Source of the DNA: Phytoseiulus persimilis
Taxonomy: Eukaryota > Arthropoda > Arachnida > Mesostigmata > Phytoseiidae
Assembly: GCA_037576195.1 (NCBI GenBank)
Contig: CM075101.1
Location: forward strand, 43,276,001 to 43,340,000
Length of the DNA stretch: 64,000 bases
Direction of reading: 5' to 3'
The position numbers and the translations under genes were made by a program. Under the pieces are notes generated by a model, which saw only the letters and a program-made list of their open reading frames with translations, did not search any database and was not told the DNA's origin. The stretch's first letter is position 1, and every line of letters begins with the position of its first letter. This document shows, piece by piece, positions 55,172 to 64,000 of the stretch.

Positions 55172-56102
55172 CTAAAACTCAACAAAAATATCGTAACCCC
55201 GACATATCGGAAGCCCCACCGGACCTCCCCGTTTCGCGATAACGGTGTCCGGCTTGACGTTCCGCCCCTCCGCCAACACAACACACCGTCGTTGCACTGG
55301 GCTGTAACATGTCAGCGACGGGCCGCTCAATCGACAGGCGAAACCGTCCAGGCTGACCCCTCTCAATCCCTCCTGGGCTCTCTTCTTCGCCGTCCGGCGT
55401 TTTCGGATGGCCCACGGCGATGCTCGGTCCCCATGCTGCCCTGGTCGCCACCGTGCTCTCCTCTGAGACCAACACTCTCCGAGTGACCTCGGCGCTCCCT
55501 GAATGACTGCCGGCGGCCGGCATCATGTCGCCCCGTACGGCAAGTCCTACGAAGAAAACAACCTCAATTATCTCGCTATCGAAATCATGCCAAAAATCAT
55601 CCAAAAATGATAAAAATTAAGAGCTCACCTGTAATCGCGGCCACAATGACGGCGACTCGGCAGATGATGCACGAGCACATCTCCCAGAGGTCATTCAGAC
55701 CTCCCCAGCTACTGCCGGACAGCCGACTGCTTCGCGGCCCTGGCGACAGCGACCGCTGCTGCGGGTCTCCGAGAGGGATCCTCTCGCGGGCCAGTCTGGC
55801 CGCGCGATCAATGGCCTCCAGCGCTCCGGCGTCTCCTCTCTCGGCGTACTGCTCCGAACGGAGCCGAGCTCGGCGTCGCTGGCGTCCTCCGCCGTGCTAA
55901 GGATGTCGCCCATTGTGAACGTGGACGTCGCCGCCTCGGTGAAATCTCTCTGAGCTGGCTCCGACTGGACTCGCTCCTGCTCTCCGCTGGTTCCGACGCG
56001 GACCCCGGGCAGCCGTCGGGTGCGGATGGATTGCTGAATCGCCGTCTCGGTTCTTCTCACCAGGGGCACTCCTCGAGTCTGGAGCCCTGAGCGGAGATGC
56101 AT
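55172..56102 (-). pseudogene. Antisense two-exon gene of Copia-A, copy 3
   Basis: The ATG at 56102 gives M-H-L-R-S-G, like copy 1. Exon 1 ends at 55629 after a helix rich in Val, Ile, Ala and Cys. The intron runs 55628-55547 (82 bp, donor GTGAGC, acceptor TTCTTCGTAG, phase 1). Exon 2 keeps V-S-L-D-G-F-x-C-R, C-Y-S and P-I-C-R-G before its stop. One frameshift near 55730 (exon 1) and one near 55375 (exon 2) break it. AATAAA follows near 55158 (minus). Outside the Cys domain its protein differs strongly from copies 1 and 2. Confidence 0.65.
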
Positions 56103-56942
56103 ACTAAACAAACTCAAAACAAACTGTACTAATTCCGCCCGCCTTTTTATCCTATCCGCCTAGGGCGAAATCAATCGACTTTTTCCCTCATTCTCGCAAC
56201 TTGGATCAACGACTCTCGGCAACCAAACTAGGAATCTTGAGTGAAACCATCAGAAACTCCACGGATTTTCATCTTCATTGAAAGAAATCATTACTTCCCT
56301 GTGAGAGGGGAAAATGGTACAAATATTGAGACGCATGGATCATGATTTCCAGGTCAAATCACCAAGAAAAAGGTCATATTTCACACTTCCTCAACTTCTA
56401 TTCAAATGCCCCCCAACTGGCTCCACCCATAATACGCTCTCCAGAGAAACTACGTCGAACTTCCTAACTGCGCATGCAGTCTCGATGAAAAACGAACGGT
56501 TGTAGCGTCTACCGACTACCGCGAATATTTGGATTCACGAACAATCCAAACTGAAATAATCACTGTAAAGGAATCACTCGACCTTCTCAAGAAAATTCGA
56601 ACTCGACCGATCCCTCAATCTTCATAGCCAGAGGGGATATTCAATGTTTAATCACATTACGGAACTATCCTGCGAATACTTTTTCAGCTGCGAGATCTTC
56701 GGACTCGACAGCCAGAGGGGATGTTAGAGATCAGAATCTGAAGCCTGTCGGGCTCAGATCTCGCACGCGTCTGAGAGCATGACACACTCAGATGACTCAC
56801 AGTACTCCCAAGTCACGACTAGGGGTCGCAGAACCGGGTATGATACCCGGTTCCGGACCCGGGTATCGGACCCGGGTACCCGGTTCCAGACGCGGGTACG
56901 GACCCGGGTAAATGAGGCGGGTTCTACGATGGCCGGGACCAA

Positions 56943-57630
56943 TCTGGCCATTACTTTCCAACTCTGGAGGGGTGATTCCGAGACCGATCTGAGCATTACT
57001 TCCCAACTCTGGAGGGGTGATTCCGAGACCAATCTGAGCATTACTTCCCAACTCTGGAGGAGTGATTCCGAGACCAATCTGAGCATTACTTCCCAACTCT
57101 GGAGGAGTGATTCCGAGACCAATCTGAGCATTACTTCCCAACTCTGGAGGGGTGATTCCGAGACCGATCTGAGCATTACTTCCCAACTCTGGAGGAGTGA
57201 TTCCGAGACCAATCTGAGCATTACTTCCCAACTCTGGAGGAGTGATTCCGAGACCAATCTGAGCATTACTTCCCAACTCTGGAGGAGTGATTCCGAGACC
57301 AATCTGAGCATTACTTCCCAACTCTGGAGGAGTGATTCCGAGACCAATCTGAGCATTACTTCCCAACTCTGGAGGAGTGATTCCGAGACCAATCTGAGCA
57401 TTACTTCCCAACTCTGGAGGAGTGATTCCGAGACCGATCTGAGCATTACTTCCCAACTCTGGAGGAGTGATTCCGAGACCAATCTGAGCATTACTTCCCA
57501 ACTCTGGAGGGGTAATTCCGAGACCAATCTGAGCATTACTTCCCAACTCTGGAGGAGTGATTCCGAGACCAATCTGAGCATTACTTCCCAACTCTGGAGG
57601 GGTGATTCCGGGACCAATCTGAGCATTACA
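56943..57630. repeat. 45-bp minisatellite, left arm, about 15 units
   Basis: The unit contains CAACTCTGGAGG, TGATTCCGAGACC and TCTGAGCATTACT. Units differ at two or three fixed positions (G/A after GGAGG, C/T in the GACC(A/G)ATC part). Because 45 is a multiple of three, long ORFs stay open in several frames; they are not genes. Confidence 0.92.
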
Positions 57631-57762
57631 TCAGAAACTGGAAGGCGAGCCTCTTTCGGAACTGAATGAGCGATGGAGATTTTCTAAGCATCGCTCGATC
57701 GACTGCTTGGCTTTATTCGGAGTATATGAATACATAAGTGGCATTCGTCTGCTTCCGAATCG

Positions 57763-58270
57763 GTAATGCTCAGATCGGTCTCGGAATCACCCCTCCAGAG
57801 TTGTAAAGTAATGCTCAGATCGGTCTCGGAATCACTCCTCCAGAGTTGGGAAGTAATGCTCAGATTGGTCTCGGAATCACCCCTCCAGAGTTGGGAAGTA
57901 ATGCTCAGATTGGTCTCGGAATCACTCCTCCAGAGTTGGGAAGTAATGCTCAGATCGGTCTCGGAATCACTCCTCCAGAGTTGGGAAGTAATGCTCAGAT
58001 TGGTCTCGGAATCACCCCTCCAGAGTTGGGAAGTAATGCTCAGATTGGTCTCGGAATCACTCCTCCAGAGTTGGGAAGTAATGCTCAGATCGGTCTCGGA
58101 ATCACCCCTCCAGAGTTGGGAAGTAATGCTCAGATTGGTCTCGGAATCACTCCTCCAGAGTTGGGAAGTAATGCTCAGATCGGTCTCGGAATCACCCCTC
58201 AAGAGTTGGGAAGTAATGCTCAGATCGGTCTCGGAATCACCCCTCCAGAGTTGGAAAGTAATGGCCAGAT
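57763..58270. repeat. 45-bp minisatellite, right arm, about 11 units, inverted
   Basis: Reverse complement of the left-arm unit with the same variant positions. The arms have different unit numbers, so they have expanded or shrunk independently. Confidence 0.92.
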
Positions 58271-58778
58271 TGGTCCCGGCCATCGTAGAACCCGCCTCAT
58301 TTACCCGGGTCCGTACCCGCGTCTGGAACCGGGTACCCGAAGTCGGGTAATCGGGTACCCGGGTCCGATACCCGGGTCCGGAACCGGGTACGGACCCGGT
58401 TCCTGATACCCGGGTATTTGCGACCCCTAGTCACGACGTCTGAGAAATGGAACGAAATCGGGGTTCCAACCCCGACAGCAGATGTAAGGGACTGATACAG
58501 ACAGTCCACATGAAATCAAGAGTACGGAGTCGGGTTCACAACCCCTCCGACCTACAAACTAGACCATCTGTCAACTTATGTTAAGATGTGACTCATCTAG
58601 TGTCTGGACTCTAGACCAATCATGGGAGAGCTACGCTCCCCTTCTAGCTTTATAAGGACCCTTTTTTCCGAATAAACTTCACTGTGGTACAGAGCCTTCT
58701 ACTCTACACGTCTCTTGCGTTGTCACTCTTGTTGTCAACTGAGCTAGTGTTCCACACCTACTACTCCTATTCCTATCA

Positions 58779-61006
58779 TGTTTCGATCTCAGTCCTCTCC
58801 CCACCTCCTCTCCCAACCGTCAACTCGCCATTTCGGCACTGTTCTGACTTTGTTGTTTTTTCGCGCAACCCGCCCAAAGCAAAAATACCGGATGATCTAG
58901 ACCCCTCCCGAGGGGGGTGTGCGTTTTTTGGCCCGTTTGTTTACAGGAACGGATGCATTCTGCTCCGCTCTCTGAGCGCGGGCGGTTGAAGGACCAAGCG
59001 AAATCCCGTAGGTTCTGGAGGGATATGCCGCCGTGTCAGCGGGGGGAAGTCACCGAGCACGGAATTGATTCTGAGCTCGAGAATCAAGAGAGCACGACTG
59101 TCAAGTCAGAGCTTATAATCGAGCCCGCGATAGGCGGAAAGGGTGTGTGCAAGAGGTCGAGATAACGCGTCATCAAATCTCGATATAGTCAGCTCTGCTC
59201 CTTTGTCCCGTTGAACTGGACCTGATTTTCGAAAGGAATCCGGTGCCTTCATTCGCAGTGCAGCAGCGGGAATCGAACTGTAGGCTGCAGTTCACAGCAC
59301 TGGCGAAGCAAGATGGGGACAGCATATCGCTCAGTCCGGGCGTCGCGACGTGATTCTGGAATCCCTCGGGTGGGCCCTCAAGGTGACGGGATCTCCTTCT
59401 AGCGGACTTGGTATCGGATTCTTCGCCATGAGGGGCATCAGATCAGGGGATTTCCGCCATTAGGGGCACCAGATTGAAGTTCCGCTCCGGGCATCACTGA
59501 GGGTCGCTACGCTACTAGTTCACAGGTCACGGCCGTGATCTACAATCGATCCCGCGCGCTATGAACCGAGAATACTCGGACCAGCAGACCTTCTGGCCCC
59601 ATATTCCGAGGATCTGTGCATCTCTACTATCCAATCCTTGCACACGAGCTTCTGACTGATGGTTACTTTGGGGAGCCCCCGTCGGAGACCCTACAGATTA
59701 TGAGAGCTCCAAAAATGGATGACGCAGAGAAGCCCCGCAAAGGGCTCTCTGCGTCGTTCGCGTCTTATTTCCCCTCTCGCGTTCAAGCTCGGGTTCTCAA
59801 TGAGCCACAGCATCGCGGCGAGCATGGTTGCGAATACCGTGACCGGATTCCAGAACCACGTCGCGATGCCCGGGCTGGGCGATATGCTGCCCCAGACACC
59901 AGGTTCAAACCTTGATGCCCGGGGCGGACAGGGGAGGAGCCCGCCGTCTCAGCGGGGCGGTTGATCGGCTACCAGCTGACCTGCGGCAGCTGCTCGAGCG
60001 CGATGATCGAATTGATTCAAGCATTGAATTGAGTCATCCGAAGAACACATTCTCGTGCGGCATTCGAAACGGCTGGAAATTAGACTGAACCCGGAAATGT
60101 ATGATTCCCGTCAGGACGAGAGAGGTTAGATTAGGTTTGATAGATGGCTCGACTCCGAATATTTGGGGTTGTACACATCCAGCAGTGTCGATGAGCCATC
60201 TAGAGTAAGGGAGCTCCATGGCGCTCTCCCGAACGAGAATCGCAGGTCAACCAAGAACAAAAAAGGAGTGGTCTTACCGGGCGGTGAAGATTCGCCGCGG
60301 AGTTCTCTGAAGATGGTGTTTGGTAGCTTGAGGCGAATTCGAGGATGTCAGCTGGTTCGGAGAAACCCTTCAATCATAAATTGACCAAATTTTTGTCGTT
60401 CCGAAGTTTTTTCATGTCCGCTGACAACCCCTCATGAGCTGAGAGCACAATTTGTTCGGAAGCCCATCCGCAGCTACGGGAGAAACCGCCTGCGACGCGG
60501 ATCGATCTTCAATTGTTGAGCGGTACAGTCTGAAGGGAACTCTGGAGTATTGAACGGCGTGTAAACACATGCGACGTTCGCAACTTCGGTGTTTCTGAAG
60601 TGTGTGAATAAACGTAAGTTCAAAACTTCTGAGGGAACTCATTTCGCACATTGCGCATGCGGAGATGGACCGGCTGATGGACCCGAGAAGGGTCTTTCTG
60701 AGCTGGCGTTGCGGGGCTGATGGCCCTGGGGAGGCCTTTTTTTCACTGGCCGAGCAGGGATCGATCTGACCATACTTTCCGAGGGCCATGGATTCCATCA
60801 TCGACTTGACCACATTTCTGGGGGTCCGTGAAGGTTTGAAGTTCGACGGACTTCATGGCGGTTCCGTCCCCGGATACCCCGTCGCCATGGAACCATTGGT
60901 CGGGCTTCATGAGCGTTTCGCGCAAGAGCGCTCAGACGTTTCTTTTCTCTTTTCTCTCGGTCTTTTCGTATTTTTCTTGTATTTTTTCCCTACATTTTTG
61001 AACAGA
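58779..61006. other. No gene recognised
   Basis: Short ORFs only. 58795-58835 repeats 2751-2790. 60750-60780 carries one relic unit (GATCGATCTGACCATACTTTC) of the motif found in the SWIM foldback element. Confidence 0.35.
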
Positions 61007-61500
61007 GTCCTCATCGGGAGTCGGGAACTTTTTTACTCTCTCTTGTTTTGCTCATGACTCGATTAAAAGTTATCCGATCCTGGATTTTCTTTTCGCGTTC
61101 GATAGAGGGAAGGATGGCGCATCCCTTTTCTTCGATTTTCGTGATTCGTTGAGGAATAGAATTCTGTGAATCGGATGAAAGATTGACATTTTTCATCTAA
61201 CTTTTCTAAAGAAACTAGTCGACAAACTTCCGAAGTCGACCGATCAAATTCGGAAGTGCCAAGGTCGACGCAGGATAGGATGCTGCTCGAACGCCTGGCA
61301 ACTCCGGATTCCTGGCTCAGGATCTGTAAGGAGAACGAACGATCGTTCCAACCTTGACCTCAAGATCGACATCACTCCCAAGGAAAGCCGAATTCGAAAA
61401 TTTCCCAAGTGCAAAAAGTTCTCAGATTGGTCCGAACTACCTGACCATGGAGTTGTCGGGTCGATCCGAAAACTTTTTCTTCCTCCTGAAAATCCCACGT
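61007..61500. mobile_element. Diverged copy of the 844-bp MITE
   Basis: AGTCGGGAAC…CTCTCTT…TTTTGCTCAT and later GCAGGATAGGATGCTGCTC match 31622-31890. The following part matches its centre in inverted order. Ends are eroded and no TA pair can be assigned. Confidence 0.65.
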
Positions 61501-61650
61501 TTCTAATCATGACGTGGGTGCCGGCGCTGCGGCATGCTTCCGGCGAATACCGCTCTCTGATCTCGAGCAACGGTTCTCGTCTGCCACAACCGGCGCGGCA
61601 GGCATCTCGAAAGGAAAATATCTCCGCGTCACCGCATTCAAGCATGGAAT

Positions 61651-61880
61651 TTACTCGATCCAGCCTCCTCCGGCTTCGATTACTTGCTCCAGTCTTTGTA
61701 TGAATCGACAGCGGGCTTCTCTCGGGATGTTAGCAAAGCCCTCGTTGATCGCTTCAGTGAGAGACACCCTGTTCGTGTGGCGTCGTTTATTGGACTCTCC
61801 TTCGACCGACATACAAGGTAGCGTTAAGGATAGACGGCGCCCCTTCAATGGACGGCGATCTCTGATAATCAGGCGGATCT
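61651..61880 (-). pseudogene. Possible Tc1/mariner transposase C-terminal fragment
   Basis: The last part of a minus frame has the spacing of Tc1-type transposase ends: T-E-A-I-N-E-G-F…I-P-R-E-A-R then R-L-E-Q-V-I-E-A-G-G-G. No catalytic residues are visible upstream. Only the end pattern supports it. Confidence 0.35.
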
Positions 61881-62199
61881 CGGACACCTGAAAACATAAC
61901 CGGGCATCAACCAATAGATGGGCGATCTCTAACAGGCAGGCGGGTCTGGAACATCCGAAAAAATGAAGGGACCGCCCTGACGTTCGAGAATTTATGGTAA
62001 GCATTGATTGAGGTTGACAAACATTGGTTCTAAGCAGGGAACGAACAAGAAGAAAACGCCATTAGATTCTGATCGACAACAAGGTCGTGAGATCTCATGA
62101 TCGGAGAATTGACTGCAGATGACATTGCCTTCTCCTGAATTTTGTTGCTTCTTTTAGTTTAGCTCATCGCTCTTTGATTCTTCAGGCCTTTCGAAGAAC
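61881..62199. other. No gene recognised
   Basis: A stretch between the possible Tc1 fragment and the minisatellite. Nothing identified. Confidence 0.3.
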
Positions 62200-62481
62200 T
62201 TTAGCTCATATCAGAGTGCATTCGGGACATTTAAGCTCATATCAGAGCGCATTCAGGACATTTCAGCTCATAACAGAGCGCAATCATGACATTTCAGCTT
62301 ATTTATGAGCGCATTCAGGACATTCCAGCTCATAACAGAGCGCAATCAGGACATTCCAGCTCATAACAGAGCGCAATCAGGACATTTCAGCTTATTTATG
62401 AGCGCATTCAGGACATTCCAGCTCATAACAGAGCGCAATCAGGACATTTCAGCTTATTTATGAGCGCATTCAGGACATTTT
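62200..62481. repeat. 31-bp minisatellite, 9 units, two alternating types
   Basis: The unit is GGACATTYCAGCT… plus AGCGCAATCA or AGCGCATTCA. One type has CATAACAGAG and the other TATTTATGAG, and they alternate in the second half, giving a 62-bp higher-order unit. Confidence 0.88.
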
Positions 62482-63492
62482 ACATTCTCGCACATCTTCC
62501 GGTGCTTCCAAATCAGGGCCCTTCCGGCGGCTTGCATCCGGGCGTCGAAGCATGGTCTCGCATTATTCGACTTCCCATAACTTCGAATACCCATTGCGGC
62601 TCGGGCCGCAATGAGTCCATTACCGCGTTCTCCAGAAGGTGCGAACCACTCGGCGACTTGGAGTCGGTGAAAGAGCCATTTAAGGTCAGAGAGTTAGGAC
62701 TTCAGGACTCGTGATGTTCAGGGGAATATTTCGACAAAAATGTTCCTTCGAGTTCTGACTCAGTTCTGAGATCTCGACACATCGAGGTCAGTATCGAGAG
62801 TTCGGAGCTCACAGGAACATTCCTTTCGGAATGTTTCCCGCAGAATCAGTGGATCCGGAAACGAAACTTCCAGCCTTCGTGCTTCGCCGCACGGCGAGCG
62901 GCACCAATTTCTTCCGACTGAGTCCACAGTTCCTTTCAGAGGAGCCCTGCGGGACCTCGGTAACATCCCAGGCTCGCTTGGGTAAAAGTAAAGTCAGGAG
63001 AGTCGGTTCTCACTCTCCCGGAAATACGACCGAATGAGAGCTATCGCGGATGTCTTACGTAGTGCAGCCTCAATGATCAGTCTCGAGAAATTCACTCTTA
63101 CAAGGAGTGTGCACTATCTGTCCCACGCCGATTTTTATGATACATACATGGGCATGTAGGGTGCGTCGGGGGTAACATAGTGGCGTATGGGACTTTTCCC
63201 CATACGGCCCTGGGGCCTAGAAAAATGAAGATGAAATTCGTGAAATCATCTATTTTCATCATCATCACATCTCTTGGCCCCACTCTGAAGTTACCTTCTC
63301 ATGGTTTTTCGGTCTCGAAACGGGTCAGAATCGAAAGTTCATTCCCAGGCGTATGCGTCATCGGGAGACGTCATTTGGAAAAATAATCGAGGACCGATTT
63401 AGTATTCTTCTAGTTACAGCCTAAAAGACGGAACGGATGGTATGAGGTGGAGCAAAAGTAGCTTTATGGATGGATTCAGTGAGAGTTCCGGA
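62482..63492. other. No gene recognised
   Basis: No supported coding or RNA gene. Short ORFs only. Confidence 0.3.
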
Positions 63493-64000
63493 TCAAGCAA
63501 AACCTGAGTGGTAATGATAATCCACGAAGAAACATCTTACACAGAGGATCCGCTCACAATATGCACATTTGATGAACGGGAAATATGAACATTCGGAACT
63601 GGAACATGGTTCAGCGAACGAGAACAGCTTTTCCGATAGGCTCGGAAACGGTATTGCTGGCACCAGGAAGCCCGCTTCACGCCAGCCGCAGAGCCACATC
63701 GGTCGGAAGGACGGGTGCTGAAACTGGTTGTAGATCAGCGAGTGCAGTTTCAAGACGTCGTTTCGCTGGTTCACACGATAGTCATAGTAGGCGCATCGTG
63801 CCGTCAATCGTTTCGCGAAGTACTTCCACTGCATGAAGCAGTAGATATCCAGGGGCTGGATCAGACTCGTTGCGCCCTTCGGGAAGATCTTGAGCATGAT
63901 CTCTTTGTGAGGAAGGCTATACAATTGGGAATCTGAATGACCGCCCCAAGAATCCACGTAGAGCACGCATCTGGGAGAAGGCAGACGGTTGACGACATCG
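63493..64000 (-). CDS. DDE transposase C-terminal part, runs off the window
   Basis: The minus frame is open from the window edge to a stop at 63493. V-L-Y-V-D-S-W-G-G-H has the second catalytic Asp block and F-P-K-G-A-T-S-L-I-Q-P-L-D the third, as in pogo-like DDE_1 transposases. After about 90 residues come C-x2-C pairs (C-A-Y-C, C-V-R-C), a possible C-terminal zinc finger that ordinary Tigger lacks. It is distinct from the Tigger at 3044. The ATG at 63966 is internal. No frame breaks within the visible part. Confidence 0.7.
   Translation of the reverse strand, partial: DVVNRLPSPRCVLYVDSWGGHSDSQLYSLPHKEIMLKIFPKGATSLIQPLDIYCFMQWKYFAKRLTARCAYYDYRVNQRNDVLKLHSLIYNQFQHPSFRPMWLCGWREAGFLVPAIPFPSLSEKLFSFAEPCSSSECSYFPFIKCAYCERILCVRCFFVDYHYHSGFA

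Larger units (their letters stand above)
56820..58429. mobile_element. hAT-type foldback element built from a 45-bp minisatellite
   Basis: Ends TAGGGGTCGCA and TGCGACCCCTA, with an 8-bp duplication GTCACGAC (56812-56819, 58430-58437). Inside each end are about 110 bases of CCGGGTACC-rich repeats. Then comes a tandem 45-bp repeat in one orientation (left) and the other (right), around a short unique core (57630-57763). No transposase, so it is non-autonomous. 8-bp duplication and end sequence suggest hAT. Confidence 0.9.
52851..58778 (+). mobile_element. Copia-A copy 3, decayed 3' half
   Basis: Matches the complete Copia-A from about 23563 to its 3' end: membrane-protein gene, ORF3, antisense gene, conserved 3' region, LTR. 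All genes are broken. Two DNA elements have inserted: 475 bp at 53582-54056 and 1610 bp at 56820-58429. The left end abuts the Gypsy-D LTR. Confidence 0.88.
56722..58778 (+). repeat. Copia-A LTR, copy 3, split by a foldback element
   Basis: 56722-56819 and 58438-58778 together make one LTR. The insertion lies in GTCACGAC, duplicated on both sides. Confidence 0.9.

Noticed and set aside
56754..57669. Long ORFs (290, 296 and 264 codons) on both strands
   Set aside because: They are repeats of 15 codons produced by the 45-bp minisatellite, open in several frames at once. The same holds for 57684-58406.
62200..62481. CRISPR-like array
   Set aside because: Units are directly adjacent with no unique spacers, and the genome is eukaryotic.

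Overview
This window reads as repeat-rich nuclear DNA of an animal, most likely an arthropod. It has introns with GT-AG borders, AATAAA signals, and Copia, BEL/Pao, Ty3/Gypsy, LINE, Tigger, Merlin and hAT sequences. The LINE C-terminus (a C-x2-C…H…C zinc motif after a long helical tail) resembles LINEs I associate with ticks, so a chelicerate is my best guess (moderate to low confidence; no host gene is available to settle it). I see no convincing single-copy host gene, rRNA or tRNA. Almost everything recognisable is transposon, often nested.

Layout. 1-2099: 3' part of a Copia family I call Copia-A (antisense gene, then LTR). 2846-6624: Tigger transposon (minus) broken by a foldback element. 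6765-9905: decayed LINE (minus) split by a compact LTR element carrying only gag (8029-9798). 10.6-18.4 kb: two Merlin transposase relics and two Ulp1/SENP-like protease relics in otherwise unreadable DNA. 18714-27349: complete Copia-A element with apparently identical 460-bp LTRs and a CTTTC target duplication. It sits inside the envelope-like gene of a different, minus-strand Copia (Copia-B, 18387-32826), whose gag is also split by a TA-flanked 844-bp MITE. 35.8-38.1 kb: foldback element with ~0.8-kb arms enclosing a SWIM zinc-finger gene fragment. 38.4-40.9 kb: hAT relic, Copia-A LTR piece, truncated Gypsy-C. 40959-52850: Gypsy-D (minus), split in pol by a nearly intact BEL/Pao element (42300-49870, CAGTG duplication). 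52851-58778: second decayed Copia-A 3' half, with a 475-bp MITE and, in its LTR, a 1610-bp hAT-type foldback element made of a 45-bp minisatellite. 58.8-64 kb: MITE copy, possible Tc1 relic, 31-bp minisatellite, and a DDE transposase running off the right edge.

The most interesting system is Copia-A. After gag-pol it carries a small Cys-rich type I membrane protein gene overlapping the pol end and an HMG-box-like/coiled-coil gene. On the opposite strand it carries a two-exon gene for a predicted type II membrane protein. The antisense gene is present in all three Copia-A copies here. Its intron is in the same phase and lies just after the membrane helix in each copy. Copia-B encodes a relative of the small Cys-rich protein with its first three cysteines at the same residue numbers. 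The BEL element also has an antisense HMG-box-like ORF between pol and its 3' LTR.
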